Source: Streptacidiphilus jeojiense
Lineage (GTDB): Bacteria; Actinomycetota; Actinomycetes; Streptomycetales; Streptomycetaceae
NCBI RefSeq assembly: GCF_000719095.1
Contig: NZ_JOEH01000008.1
Location: 124,001 to 188,000 of the forward strand
Direction: 5' to 3'
Length of the DNA: 64,000 bases
The notes under the pieces were generated by a model. The model had not been told where the DNA came from. It was given only the letters and a program-made list of their open reading frames with translations, and ran no database searches. Below are positions 32,051-41,859 of this stretch, piece by piece. How positions within the stretch are numbered: the stretch's first letter is position 1; each line of letters begins with the position of its first letter. A program made the translations under genes and the position numbers.

Positions 32051-32175
32051 CGGGAGCGGACCGTATGGAGCAGACGGGTACACCCGTCGGGGTTGAACGT
32101 CAGGTCGGCCCGGGGCTTCGGGCGCCGCCGGCCGTAGCGTCGGGGCGGGAGCGGGACGAGAGGATCGAGGGACGA

Positions 32176-33789
32176 GTGTCGGACAGTCAGGACGCCCTGC
32201 CGGCGGCGTCGGCGGCCTCGGAGGCGCTCACCGAGGAGCGCAGGCTCCGGCGCGATCTGGGCTTCTGGGGCCTGACGGCGATCGGGTTCTCCAACATCAT
32301 CGGCTCGGGCTGGCTGTTCGCCGCGATGTACGCGGCGCAGACCGCCGGTCCCGCGTCGATCCTGGCCTGGCTGGCGGCCGGGGTGCTGTGCATGCTGGTC
32401 GCCCTGGTGATGGTGGAGCTGGGGGTGTCCCGGCCGGAGGGCGGCGGCACGGTGCGCTGGCCGCTGTTCGCCAGCGGACGGCTGGTGGGGACGCTGATCG
32501 GCTGGTCCACGCTGCTGTCCGTGGGCGGGACCGCCGCCGAGATCAGCGCGATCATGCAGTACGCCGGGCACTACCTCCCCTGGGTCTACCACGACGGGAG
32601 CCTCACCGGCCGGGGGCTGGCCGTGGCGCTGGGGCTGAGCGTGGTGCTCACCGCGCTCAACTGGTTCGGGGTCAGGCTCTTCGCCCGGTTCAACAACCTG
32701 GTGTCGGTCTTCAAGGTCGTCGTACCGGTGCTCACCGTGATCGCGCTGTTCGCCTCCGGCTTCCAGTCCGGACGGCTGACCGACGCCGCCCACGGCGGCT
32801 TCGCGCCCTACGGCTACCCGGCGGTGCTCAGCGCGCTGGCCGGCGGCGGCATCGTCTACTCGCTCAACGGCTTCCAGGCCCCGCTGGACTTCTCCGGCGA
32901 GGCCCGCAACCCCCGCCGCACCATGCCCGGCTCGGTGCTGGGCGGCATCGGGCTGGCCCTGGTGCTGTATCTGGCGCTCCAGTTCGCCTTCCTGTTCACC
33001 GTTCCGGAGCGGTTGCTGGGCCACGGCTGGTCGGGGGTCAGCTTCGACTCGCCGTTCGGCCAGCTGGCGCTGATCCTCAACCTGCAGTGGGTGTCCAGCC
33101 TGCTCTACGTGGACGCGGTGGTCTCCCCCGGCGGCTCGGCCTACGTCGGGGTGGCCATCGACGCCCGGCACACCTACGCGCTGGCCAAGAACGGCACCCT
33201 GCCGCGCTACTTCATGCGGGTCAGCGGGCAGCACGGCATCCCGCACCGGGCGCTGCTGCTCAACCTCGCGGTGATCGTGGTGTTCCTGCTGCCGTTCAGC
33301 GGCTGGCAGCAGATCGTCAGCGTGATGGGCGACATGTACCTGCTGATCTACGCCGCGTCAGCGGTGGCGGTCGCCGTCTTCCAGGGCCGCCCGGACGGGC
33401 GGCTGCGCGGCTGGGTACCCGGGCTGACCTGGATCGCGCCGCTGAGCTTCGTGGTGGCCAGCGAGTTCGTGTACTGGTCCGGCTGGCACGATCTGCGGTT
33501 GGCGCTGCCGCTGGTGCTGGCCGGGCTGTTGGTCTTCCTGCTGCTGCGGCCCCAGCAGGAGGCCGGACGGAACCCCGGACACCGCACCGGGCCCTCGCTC
33601 GGCAGTGAACTGCTCAGCGGCTCCTGGCTGGTGGTGTACCTGCTGGCGTTGACGCTGCTGTCCTGGCTGGGCTCGTTCAAGGGCTCCGGCCACATCTCCG
33701 CGCCCTATGACTCGATCATCGTCGCGCTGGTGGCGGCGGCGGTGTTCGTCTGGGCGGTGCGGGCCGGACGGCGCCTGCCGCCGCCCTGA
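32176..33789 (+). CDS. APC-family amino-acid permease
   Basis: 537 residues with about 12-14 helices. The APC consensus in helix 1 is clear (LGFWGLTAIGFSNIIGSGWL, about 32-51), as is GFQAPLDFSGEARNPRRTMP after helix 6. Transports an amino acid or related amine; substrate not predictable. The GTG at 32176 is preferred (GAGGG 4 nt upstream; gives a short cytoplasmic N-terminus); the longer upstream frame is translated repeat sequence. Followed by a strong terminator shared with argG. Confidence 0.9.
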   Translation: MSDSQDALPAASAASEALTEERRLRRDLGFWGLTAIGFSNIIGSGWLFAAMYAAQTAGPASILAWLAAGVLCMLVALVMVELGVSRPEGGGTVRWPLFASGRLVGTLIGWSTLLSVGGTAAEISAIMQYAGHYLPWVYHDGSLTGRGLAVALGLSVVLTALNWFGVRLFARFNNLVSVFKVVVPVLTVIALFASGFQSGRLTDAAHGGFAPYGYPAVLSALAGGGIVYSLNGFQAPLDFSGEARNPRRTMPGSVLGGIGLALVLYLALQFAFLFTVPERLLGHGWSGVSFDSPFGQLALILNLQWVSSLLYVDAVVSPGGSAYVGVAIDARHTYALAKNGTLPRYFMRVSGQHGIPHRALLLNLAVIVVFLLPFSGWQQIVSVMGDMYLLIYAASAVAVAVFQGRPDGRLRGWVPGLTWIAPLSFVVASEFVYWSGWHDLRLALPLVLAGLLVFLLLRPQQEAGRNPGHRTGPSLGSELLSGSWLVVYLLALTLLSWLGSFKGSGHISAPYDSIIVALVAAAVFVWAVRAGRRLPPP

Positions 33790-33807
33790 GCCCGTCCTGC
33801 AACGGCG

Positions 33808-33841
33808 GGGGCCCGGCGCCACGTCCATGGCGCCGGGCCCC
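33808..33841. terminator. bidirectional terminator between permease and argG
   Basis: Perfect 13-bp arms (GGGGCCCGGCGCC and its complement) with an 8-nt loop, between convergent genes. Confidence 0.88.
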
Positions 33842-33844
33842 TCC

Positions 33845-35361
<1,517 letters not shown>

Positions 35362-35381
35362 CGACGTTCACCCGGACGGCG

Positions 35382-36290
35382 TCAGCCCAGCACGTCGAGC
35401 GGCAGGTGGGCGGTGACCACCCAGTTCGGGGTGTCCACGATCTCGGAGATCTTGAGGTCGCCGCTGACGCTGGCCAGCAGGTAGGCGTCCTCCGGGGCGA
35501 GCCCACTGCGGGCGACCACCAGGTCGACCAGCGCCCTGGTCGCGTCCCGGGAAGCCCGCATCAGGTCCGGTCCGATGCCGGTGGTCGCCAGGGCGCGGCC
35601 GGTGCGGTGGGAGCGGGCGTCGGTCTCGACCACCGGCGTGCGCGGCGCCGCGTCGCGGAGCAGGTCGACCCGGATCCGGACCGTGGCGTCCGTCTCGATG
35701 CCGGTTCCGGCGACCTCTCCGTCGCCCATCGCGGCATGGGCGTCGCCCAGCGAGAGCAGCGCACCCTCCACGCCGACCGGCAGGATCAGCCGCGAACCGG
35801 GGCCGAGGTGGCGGATGTCCATGTTCCCGCCCCAGCGGCGCGGCGGGATCATGCCGTGCGGGCCCGGCTCCGGCGGGGCGACCCCGATGGTGCCCAGCAT
35901 CGGGGCGAGCGGGATCGTCAGGCCCGGGAGCAGTTCGGCGGAGCCTTCGGTGATCTTGGAGATCCGCAGGTGCGGCGCGGTGAAGTCGTCCGCCAGCAGT
36001 CCGAAGCCCGGGATGCAGGCGGTCCAGCCCCAGCTGCCGACGGCGATGTCCAGGATGTCCACCACCAGGGCGTCGCCGGGCCGGGCCGAGGCGACGGCGA
36101 AGGGCCCGGTGACCGGGTTGAGCCGGCTGAAGTCGAGCGCTTCGAGGTCCCGGGGCGCCGAGCCGGGGTTGAGCTGCCCGCCGCTGGCCTCGGCGGTGTC
36201 CACCACCAGTTCCTCACCTGGCGTCAGTTCGGCCAGCGGGGGCAGGTTCCGGTCCCAGCTGGTGTGGGTGCGGGTGCGCTCGAAGTGCAT
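35382..36290 (-). CDS. acetamidase/formamidase family protein
   Basis: 302 residues, FmdA_AmdA family. Recognised by ASGGQLNPGSA (near residue 36), the GPHGMIPPRRWGGNMDIRHL loop (about 142-161), LSLGDAHAAMGDGEVAGTGI (about 179-198), which holds the metal-binding Asp and His, and the C-terminal LIVDLVVAR-type segment. Family members hydrolyse formamide, acetamide or related small amides to ammonia and acid. Third gene in a probable operon with TauD-like and PhzF-like genes (44-bp gap upstream), suggesting work on an unusual amide or nitrogen compound. Start ATG 36290. Confidence 0.92.
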   Translation of the reverse strand: MHFERTRTHTSWDRNLPPLAELTPGEELVVDTAEASGGQLNPGSAPRDLEALDFSRLNPVTGPFAVASARPGDALVVDILDIAVGSWGWTACIPGFGLLADDFTAPHLRISKITEGSAELLPGLTIPLAPMLGTIGVAPPEPGPHGMIPPRRWGGNMDIRHLGPGSRLILPVGVEGALLSLGDAHAAMGDGEVAGTGIETDATVRIRVDLLRDAAPRTPVVETDARSHRTGRALATTGIGPDLMRASRDATRALVDLVVARSGLAPEDAYLLASVSGDLKISEIVDTPNWVVTAHLPLDVLG

Positions 36291-36334
36291 GGCAGCGGTC
36301 CTCCATGGCCGGTTCGACGGACGATTCGGTTGAG

Positions 36335-37234
36335 TCAGCGGACGTGGGTGAGTACCGCGGTGCCGCCGACGCGGACCAGCGGACCCGACGGCCCGGGCTC
36401 CGCGCCGGCGGTGATGCTGGCAGTGATGGTGGCGGGGGCACCGAGGGTATCGCCCATGTCGACGGTGACGGAGTCGGCGCCCTGCCCGGTCGCCAGGTGC
36501 GCCATCAAGCAGGCGGTGCTGTTGGCGTTGGCGATGTCCTCGGGCACCCCGATCGAGGGCGCGAACATCCGGGCCGCCGCCCGGCCCTCGGCGGTCGGCA
36601 CCGAGTGGACGTAGCAGCCCAGCAGGCCGAGGCGGTCGCAGGCCGCCCGCAGCCGGTCGGTGTCGGGGGCCAGCGCGGCCAGCGCGGACCGGGTGCGCAG
36701 CGGGACCAGCAGCCGCGGGCGGCCCACCGAGGCGATGGTGCAGGCACCGTCGCCGAGCAGGTCCGGGGTGACGCCCAGGGCGTCCAGGACCGGGGCGGTC
36801 TCCTCGGCTGCGGGTCGGCGCAGCTGGACCGGGCCCGGGTCGAAGTCGGCCCGGTACCGGGCCCCGCCCTCCCTGTCCCCGCCCTCCCGGACGGCGCGGC
36901 CGTCGAAGGCCCGTCCCGAGGCGCTCAGGGAGACCCGGTACTCCTCGGCCCCGCTGCGCTCGGCGAGCAGGGCGAGGGCCGCGACGGTGCCGTGGCCGCA
37001 GGCCGGCAACTCCCCCTCGGCGGTGAAGAAACGCAGCGAGGCGGTGGGACGGCCGCGACCGTCCTCGCCGGTGGTGACGAAGACGGCGTGCGAGGTCCCC
37101 AGCGTCACCGGCACCCGCCGGCGCTGCTCCTCGCTGAGCGGGGCGTCGTCCAGGACCGCGGTCGGGCTGCCGCCGCGCCCGTCGCGCAGGCAGGCGTTCA
37201 CGACGTTGACCGGCGGCAGGTGGTCCCGGTCCAT
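36335..37234 (-). CDS. PhzF-family isomerase-like protein with altered catalytic residue
   Basis: 299 residues, two-lobed diaminopimelate-epimerase-like fold. Family motifs: NACLRDGRGGSPTAVLDD at the N-terminus, ELPACGHGTVAALALL (about 75-90), and the C-terminal repeat of the fold with MFAPSIGVPEDIANANS. At the site of the family's catalytic Glu (ETxF motif; Glu45 in PhzF) this protein reads TSHAVF, so His replaces Glu. Activity may be lost or changed. Between TauD-like (53 bp upstream) and amidase genes. Start ATG 37234. Confidence 0.88.
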   Translation of the reverse strand: MDRDHLPPVNVVNACLRDGRGGSPTAVLDDAPLSEEQRRRVPVTLGTSHAVFVTTGEDGRGRPTASLRFFTAEGELPACGHGTVAALALLAERSGAEEYRVSLSASGRAFDGRAVREGGDREGGARYRADFDPGPVQLRRPAAEETAPVLDALGVTPDLLGDGACTIASVGRPRLLVPLRTRSALAALAPDTDRLRAACDRLGLLGCYVHSVPTAEGRAAARMFAPSIGVPEDIANANSTACLMAHLATGQGADSVTVDMGDTLGAPATITASITAGAEPGPSGPLVRVGGTAVLTHVR

Positions 37235-37287
37235 CAGCGGCCGCGCAGGGGTGCGGTGTCGGTCACGCGGGCGAGCCTACCCCTCGG

Positions 37288-38253
37288 TCACTCCGCTGAC
37301 TCCTGTCCCTGGGCCGGCGGGTCGCCGGCCACTTGGCGTGAGCGGTTTCCGTCGACGCCGACCGGGACCTCGCCGGCGAGCAGCACCCGGTGCATGATCC
37401 GCGGGGCGTCGAGGTGCTCGGTGTCAGCGGGGGCCAGGTGGATGGTGGCGCGGTTGTCCCAGAACGCGACGCTGCCCGGTTCCCAGCGGAAGCGGACGGT
37501 GTACTCGGGCCGGGTGGCCTGCTCCAGGAACAGTTCCAGCAGCGGGCGGCTCTCGATCCGGGACACCCCCGCGATCCGCTCGACGTAGTAGCCGTTGACG
37601 AAGAGCAGGCGCTCGCCGGTCTGCGGATGCACCCGCACCAGCGGATGGACCGACACCACCGGACGGTCCTGCAGCTTCTGCAGGTAGGGATCCTTGCCCG
37701 GGAGCGGCAGGTAGCCCACGCCGTGCCGGTGCTCGGCCCACAGGCCGTCGGCGAACCGGCGCAGCGGTTCGGACATGCCCGTGTAGGCGGCGGCCAGGTT
37801 GGACCAGGTGGTGTCGCCGCCGTAGGGCGGTACGTCCTCGGCGCGCAGGATGGTCGCGGCCGGCGGGTCGATCCTGGCGGTGAGGTCGCTGTGCCAGCCG
37901 CGCAGCGCGGTGTGCCGGCGCCGGTCCAGCCAGTCGGCGCGCTCCTGGCCGAAGCGCCCGGCCAGTTCCCTGCGGTCCGCGGTGGTCTCGATGTACGGGA
38001 AGTCCGCGGGCGAGGCGCTGCCCCGCGACTGCGGGGAGACTAGGGCGCCGAAGCGGCGGGCGAAGGCGATGTGCGCGGCGTGGTCCAGTTTCTGCTCCCG
38101 GAAGAACAGCACCTTCCACCGGTGCAGCGCCGATGTGATCCCGGCGACGGTCTCGGCGTCCAGCGGTCCGGCCAGGTCGACGCCGGCGACCTCCGCCCCG
38201 ATGTGGCCTGCGGCCGGGCGTACGTCCAGTTCCCCTGTGCGGTGCGTGCTCAC
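37288..38253 (-). CDS. TauD/TfdA-family Fe(II)/2-oxoglutarate dioxygenase
   Basis: 321 residues. The iron-binding His-x-Asp is WHSDLT (near residue 120), the distal His is in IMHRVLLAG, and the 2-oxoglutarate-binding Arg is about 11 residues beyond the distal His region. Residues VLFFREQ and RRFGALV match TauD. It could release sulfite from taurine-like sulfonates or hydroxylate another small substrate. GTG 38253 with GAGGAGGG just upstream. First gene of the TauD-PhzF-amidase operon; a perfect palindrome lies 33 bp upstream. Confidence 0.92.
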   Translation of the reverse strand: MSTHRTGELDVRPAAGHIGAEVAGVDLAGPLDAETVAGITSALHRWKVLFFREQKLDHAAHIAFARRFGALVSPQSRGSASPADFPYIETTADRRELAGRFGQERADWLDRRRHTALRGWHSDLTARIDPPAATILRAEDVPPYGGDTTWSNLAAAYTGMSEPLRRFADGLWAEHRHGVGYLPLPGKDPYLQKLQDRPVVSVHPLVRVHPQTGERLLFVNGYYVERIAGVSRIESRPLLELFLEQATRPEYTVRFRWEPGSVAFWDNRATIHLAPADTEHLDAPRIMHRVLLAGEVPVGVDGNRSRQVAGDPPAQGQESAE

Positions 38254-38286
38254 TCGCCCTCCTCGCGGTCGGTGTCCTGTTCCTTC

Positions 38287-38301
38287 GACTGATGATCAGT
38301 C
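38287..38301. promoter_or_regulatory. putative operator of the TauD operon
   Basis: GACTGAT-G-ATCAGTC, a perfect 7-bp inverted repeat around one base, between the MBL stop and TauD start. The cognate regulator is not in the window as far as can be told. Confidence 0.6.
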
Positions 38302-38322
38302 TGGCAGGGCGTCAGGCCGCGG

Positions 38323-39279
38323 TCAGGCGTGGCAGGTGGGCAGCCCGCCGTGGTACTCGACCATCTCCCGGAAGGAGCCGAGGATGTCGATCGGAGCGCC
38401 CGGTGCGGCGCCCTCCGCCTCCAGCCGGGCGCGGTGCAGGTTGGACACCAGCCGCTCGGAGTCCAACAGATCGGCGAAACCGCCCAGGTCGGCGTCCTTC
38501 GCCGCCTGGAGCGGGGTCAGTCCAGCGGCCCTCGCCTCGGTGTCGAGCTGCTGGATCCAGGCGAAGTAGGCCCGGTTGGCGTCGATGAGTCCGGGGCCGC
38601 CCACCGCGCCGTGCCCCGGCACGACCACCCGCGGGTGCAGTCCGGCGAGCTGGTCCAGGGCGCGCAGCGAGCCTTCGACCGAGCCCATCAGCGCGTACGG
38701 GGTCACCCCGGACATCACCACGTCCCCGGTGAACAGCACGCCCCGGTCCGGGATCCAGACCACGGTGTCGTTGGTGGTGTGCGCCGGGCCCACGTGGATC
38801 AGCTCGACCCGGAGCCCGCCCAGGTGCAGCGTGAGCGTGTCGCGGAAGGTGAGGGCCGGCAGTCGGACCGACACCGCGCCCCAGTCGACGCCGGGCCACA
38901 GGCCCTGCAGTCCGAGCCCCGCCTCGGCGCTCTCCTGCCGGGTCCGCTCGTGGGCGACGACGGTGGTGCCGGGTCCGAACAGCGAGTTGCCGAAGGTGTG
39001 GTCGCTGTGGTGATGGGTGTTCACCAGCACCTCGGGCTCCTCCGGCGCGACGGTGGCGAGCGCCTGGCGCAGCAGCAGGGCGCGCCGTTCGGTGGCCGCG
39101 GTGTCGACCAGTGCGGCGCGGCCCTCGTCCACCAGGACGCCGGCGTTGTTGAGGCACCAGCCGCCGTCCGGCTGGATGTGGGCGAAGACGCCCTCGGCGA
39201 CCTCCTCCAGCCTGGGGCGGGCCGGTTCGGGGCGGTCCGCCTCGGCTCGGGTCGGTCCGGTCGGACGGATGGTCACCAT
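38323..39279 (-). CDS. MBL-fold metallo-hydrolase of the polyketide cluster
   Basis: 318 residues. Metallo-beta-lactamase fold with the zinc motif VNTHHHSDHTFGN (HxHxDH) near residue 90, GPAHTTNDTVV, VLFTGDVVM (Asp), and VVVPGHGAV. Such enzymes in aromatic polyketide pathways can act as thioesterases, lactonases or cyclases. ATG 39279 has GGGAGG 9 nt upstream. The promoter has a phased heptad pair (39367-39384) like those of the other PKS genes, so it probably belongs to the cluster. A long antisense-like upstream frame is not coding. Confidence 0.88.
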   Translation of the reverse strand: MVTIRPTGPTRAEADRPEPARPRLEEVAEGVFAHIQPDGGWCLNNAGVLVDEGRAALVDTAATERRALLLRQALATVAPEEPEVLVNTHHHSDHTFGNSLFGPGTTVVAHERTRQESAEAGLGLQGLWPGVDWGAVSVRLPALTFRDTLTLHLGGLRVELIHVGPAHTTNDTVVWIPDRGVLFTGDVVMSGVTPYALMGSVEGSLRALDQLAGLHPRVVVPGHGAVGGPGLIDANRAYFAWIQQLDTEARAAGLTPLQAAKDADLGGFADLLDSERLVSNLHRARLEAEGAAPGAPIDILGSFREMVEYHGGLPTCHA

Positions 39280-39366
39280 GGTGGTCGGCCTCCCTAGCGG
39301 GGCTGGGTCCGGAGCCGGGTCCGGGTCCGGGACGGGATCCAGCGTGCCGGGGGCCGGTTCAGGCGG

Positions 39367-39384
39367 GCTGGAGGGCCGGTCCAC
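39367..39384 (-). promoter_or_regulatory. SARP-type phased heptad site for the MBL gene
   Basis: On the minus strand GTGGACC-GGCC-CTCCAGC: two heptads separated by 4 bp (11-bp period). The site ends 88 bp before the MBL start. Confidence 0.75.
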
Positions 39385-39402
39385 CGCTGCTCTGCAGGCC
39401 GG

Positions 39403-39420
39403 TTGGACCCAGTCTCCAGC
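39403..39420 (+). promoter_or_regulatory. SARP-type phased heptad site for the NTF2-like gene
   Basis: TTGGACC-CAGT-CTCCAGC, 71 bp before the ATG at 39491. Confidence 0.75.
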
Positions 39421-39490
39421 TCGCTCTGGAACGGTCGGAGGCATTCGCGGCCCGCGCCCGGCGGCTCGCGGCCCCGTACGGAGGACGCCC

Positions 39491-39940
39491 ATGTCACCGA
39501 CCCTGCACGCGGCCGGAGCGCCGGCCACCGCCGAGACCTACGCCGAGCTGCAGGCCCTGTACGCCCGCCAGGCCTGGCAGTTGGACGGCGCCGAGGCGGA
39601 CGCCTTCGTGGCGACGTTCACCGAGGACGCGGCGTTCGCCCATGTCTCCAGCGGTGAGGTGCTGGAGGGCCGGGCCGCCATCGCCGCCGCGCTGGGCCGC
39701 ACTGCGACGGCCCGTCGGGGCGCGGTGTACCGGCACTGGTTCAGCCAGTTGCGGGTGGAGACCACGGTCGATCCGGACACCGTCCGCGCCTGGTACTACG
39801 CCATCGTCAGCGTCACCGACGCCACCGGCGCGGTGACCTGGGATCCGAGCTGCGTGGTCGAGGACGTGCTGGTGCGACGCGACGGCGAGTGGCTGACCAG
39901 CCACCGGATCGTCCGCAGGGACGACCTGCTGCTGCGCTGA
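39491..39940 (+). CDS. SnoaL/NTF2-like polyketide-modifying protein
   Basis: 149 residues, a single NTF2 fold (SnoaL_4 type, like ActVI-ORFA of the actinorhodin cluster). Characteristic segments: YAELQALYARQAWQLDGAEA at the N-terminus, VATFTEDAAF near residue 40, RHWFSQLRVE, and WLTSHRIVRRDDLL at the C-terminus. Such proteins act as ring cyclases, hydroxylases or stereo-controlling binding proteins on aromatic polyketides. GGAGG lies 6 nt before ATG 39491. A SARP-type site precedes it. Its stop is 25 bp from the end of the convergent ABC ATPase gene. Confidence 0.87.
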   Translation: MSPTLHAAGAPATAETYAELQALYARQAWQLDGAEADAFVATFTEDAAFAHVSSGEVLEGRAAIAAALGRTATARRGAVYRHWFSQLRVETTVDPDTVRAWYYAIVSVTDATGAVTWDPSCVVEDVLVRRDGEWLTSHRIVRRDDLLLR

Positions 39941-39965
39941 GGCCGGCCCCGGGCCTGAAAGCCCG

Positions 39966-41642
39966 TCAGTGCCGGCGCCCGCCCGGTACCGCGGCCAGCA
40001 GTTCGCGGGTGTACTCATGGACCGGCTCGGCGAAGACCCGCTCGGTCGGGCCGGTCTCCACCAGCCGTCCGTCCCTCAACACCGCCACCCGGTCGCAGAG
40101 TTGGCGGGCGACGGCCAGATCGTGGGTGATGAAGAGGTAGCCCAGGCCGAGCTCCTTGCGCAGTTCGGCCAGCAGTTCCAGGATCTGCGCCTGCACCGAG
40201 ACGTCCAGCGCGGACACCGGCTCGTCGCAGACCAACAGGTCGGGGCGGAGCGCCAGCGCCCTGGCGATGGCCACCCGTTGGCGCTGGCCGCCGGAGAGCT
40301 CGGCCGGGCGCCGTTCCAGGAACCGTGCGGGCAGTGCCACCAGGTCCAGCAGCCGGGCGGCCTCGGCACGGCGCTCGGCGCGGTCGCCGATCCGGAAGGC
40401 GCGCAGCGGCTCCTCGACGATCCTGCGGACGGTGAAGCGGGGGTCCAGCGAGGCGAACGGGTTCTGGTAGACCAGTTGCATCCGGCGTCTACTGTCCCGC
40501 AGTTGCCGGGAAGTCAGCGAGGCCAGGTCGACGCCATCGAGGCGGACCGTGCCCGCGGTGGGGCGGTCCAGCCGGAGTACCAGGCGGGCCGTGGTGGACT
40601 TGCCCGAGCCGGATTCGCCGACCAGCGCGAGCGCCTCGCCGCGGGCGAGGGTGAAGTCCAGGCCGTCGACCGCACGCAGGGTCCGGCCCCGGCCCGATCC
40701 CCTGGGCAGGTCGAAGTCCCGGGTCAGGCCCGAGACTTCGAGCAGCGGCGGGGCCGCGCCGTCGGTTCGGTCCGCTGTGGTGGCGGCGGCCTTGGCGGCG
40801 TCCGCCGGAGCCGTGCCGATGCCGGTACCGGCACTCGGGCTCCAGCGCGGGGCTGCGGCCATCAGTCGGCGGGTGTACGGGTGCACCGGCCGGTCCAGGA
40901 CCTGTGCGGTGACGCCGGTCTCGACCACCTGCCCCTCGGACATCACCACCACCCGGTCGGCCCGGTCCGCCGCCACCCCCAGGTCGTGGGTGATCAGCAG
41001 CAGGGCGATGCCCCGGTCCCGGGTCAGCGCCTCCAGGTGGTCCAGTACCCGGCGCTGCACGGTGACGTCCAGGCCGCTGGTCGGCTCGTCCGCGACCACC
41101 AGGTCGGGTCCGGCGACCAGGGCCATGGCGATCAGCACCCGCTGCCGCATCCCGCCGGAGAGCTGGTGCGGGTACTGCAGGGCGCGGGCGGCCGGTTCGG
41201 GCACCCCCGCGCTGGCCAGCGCCTCGACGGCCTCGGCGTGCGCCTCCCGGCCCCGGGCGATCCGGTGGATCCTGAGCACCTCGGCGATCTGGTCGCCGAC
41301 CCGCTGCACCGGGTTGAGCGCGACCCCGGGGTCCTGCGGGACGAAGCCGATGGCGCGTCCGCGCAGCGGCCGCAGCGCGCCGTCGCCGAGCGCGGCCAGG
41401 TCCTGGCCGCGGAACAGCACCCGTCCGCCGGCGATCCGTGCGGTGTGCGGGAGCAGCCGGGTGACCGCCAGGGCCGTGGTGCTCTTGCCCGAGCCGGACT
41501 CCCCCACCACGGCGACCGTCTCGCCCCGGGCCACGGTGAGGTCGACCCCGTCCACGGCGGTGACCGCGCCGCCGGTGCCGGTGTAGTCCACCCGCAGCCC
41601 GCGGACCTCCAACAGCGTTCCCCGGTCCGGTTCCTGCGCCAT
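39966..41642 (-). CDS. fused dual-ATPase of a second peptide-type ABC importer
   Basis: 558 residues with two ABC ATPases. Domain 1: Walker A GESGSGKST, signature LSGGMRQR, Walker B LVVADEPTSGLD. Domain 2: [34 protein letters not shown]. Unlike the ATPase at 3518 it lacks the long Cys-rich tails after each domain. No permease or binding protein adjoins it; the only unpaired partners in the window are at 58152-61781, 16 kb away. ATG 41642 is used (GGGGCGGGG upstream). No SARP-type heptads were found in front of it. Probably powers the distant transporter. Confidence 0.93.
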   Translation of the reverse strand: MAQEPDRGTLLEVRGLRVDYTGTGGAVTAVDGVDLTVARGETVAVVGESGSGKSTTALAVTRLLPHTARIAGGRVLFRGQDLAALGDGALRPLRGRAIGFVPQDPGVALNPVQRVGDQIAEVLRIHRIARGREAHAEAVEALASAGVPEPAARALQYPHQLSGGMRQRVLIAMALVAGPDLVVADEPTSGLDVTVQRRVLDHLEALTRDRGIALLLITHDLGVAADRADRVVVMSEGQVVETGVTAQVLDRPVHPYTRRLMAAAPRWSPSAGTGIGTAPADAAKAAATTADRTDGAAPPLLEVSGLTRDFDLPRGSGRGRTLRAVDGLDFTLARGEALALVGESGSGKSTTARLVLRLDRPTAGTVRLDGVDLASLTSRQLRDSRRRMQLVYQNPFASLDPRFTVRRIVEEPLRAFRIGDRAERRAEAARLLDLVALPARFLERRPAELSGGQRQRVAIARALALRPDLLVCDEPVSALDVSVQAQILELLAELRKELGLGYLFITHDLAVARQLCDRVAVLRDGRLVETGPTERVFAEPVHEYTRELLAAVPGGRRH

Positions 41643-41758
41643 CCCCGCCCCCGCTCGATCGCTCGCTCGCTCGCTGTGGCGCCGGTGCTCCGGCCGGGAC
41701 GACGGTAACAGCGGTGGAGCAGCCGCCGGGAGCCCCGGACGGTGCGCCACCAGCGGTT

Positions 41759-41776
41759 CTGGACCGTGCCTCCAGC
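41759..41776 (+). promoter_or_regulatory. SARP-type phased heptad site for the ketoreductase gene
   Basis: CTGGACC-GTGC-CTCCAGC, 84 bp before the GTG at 41860. Confidence 0.78.
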
Positions 41777-41859
41777 CCCGACTGCGAGTCTGCCTGCTGC
41801 GGAGGTGCGTCCTCGCGGGCGCCCGCGTCCCTGGTCAGACAGCGGAAGGACAGCCCGAG

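Noticed and set aside
41656..41676. CGCT repeat as an attachment site
   Set aside because: No tRNA, integrase or duplicate copy in the window; a simple repeat.
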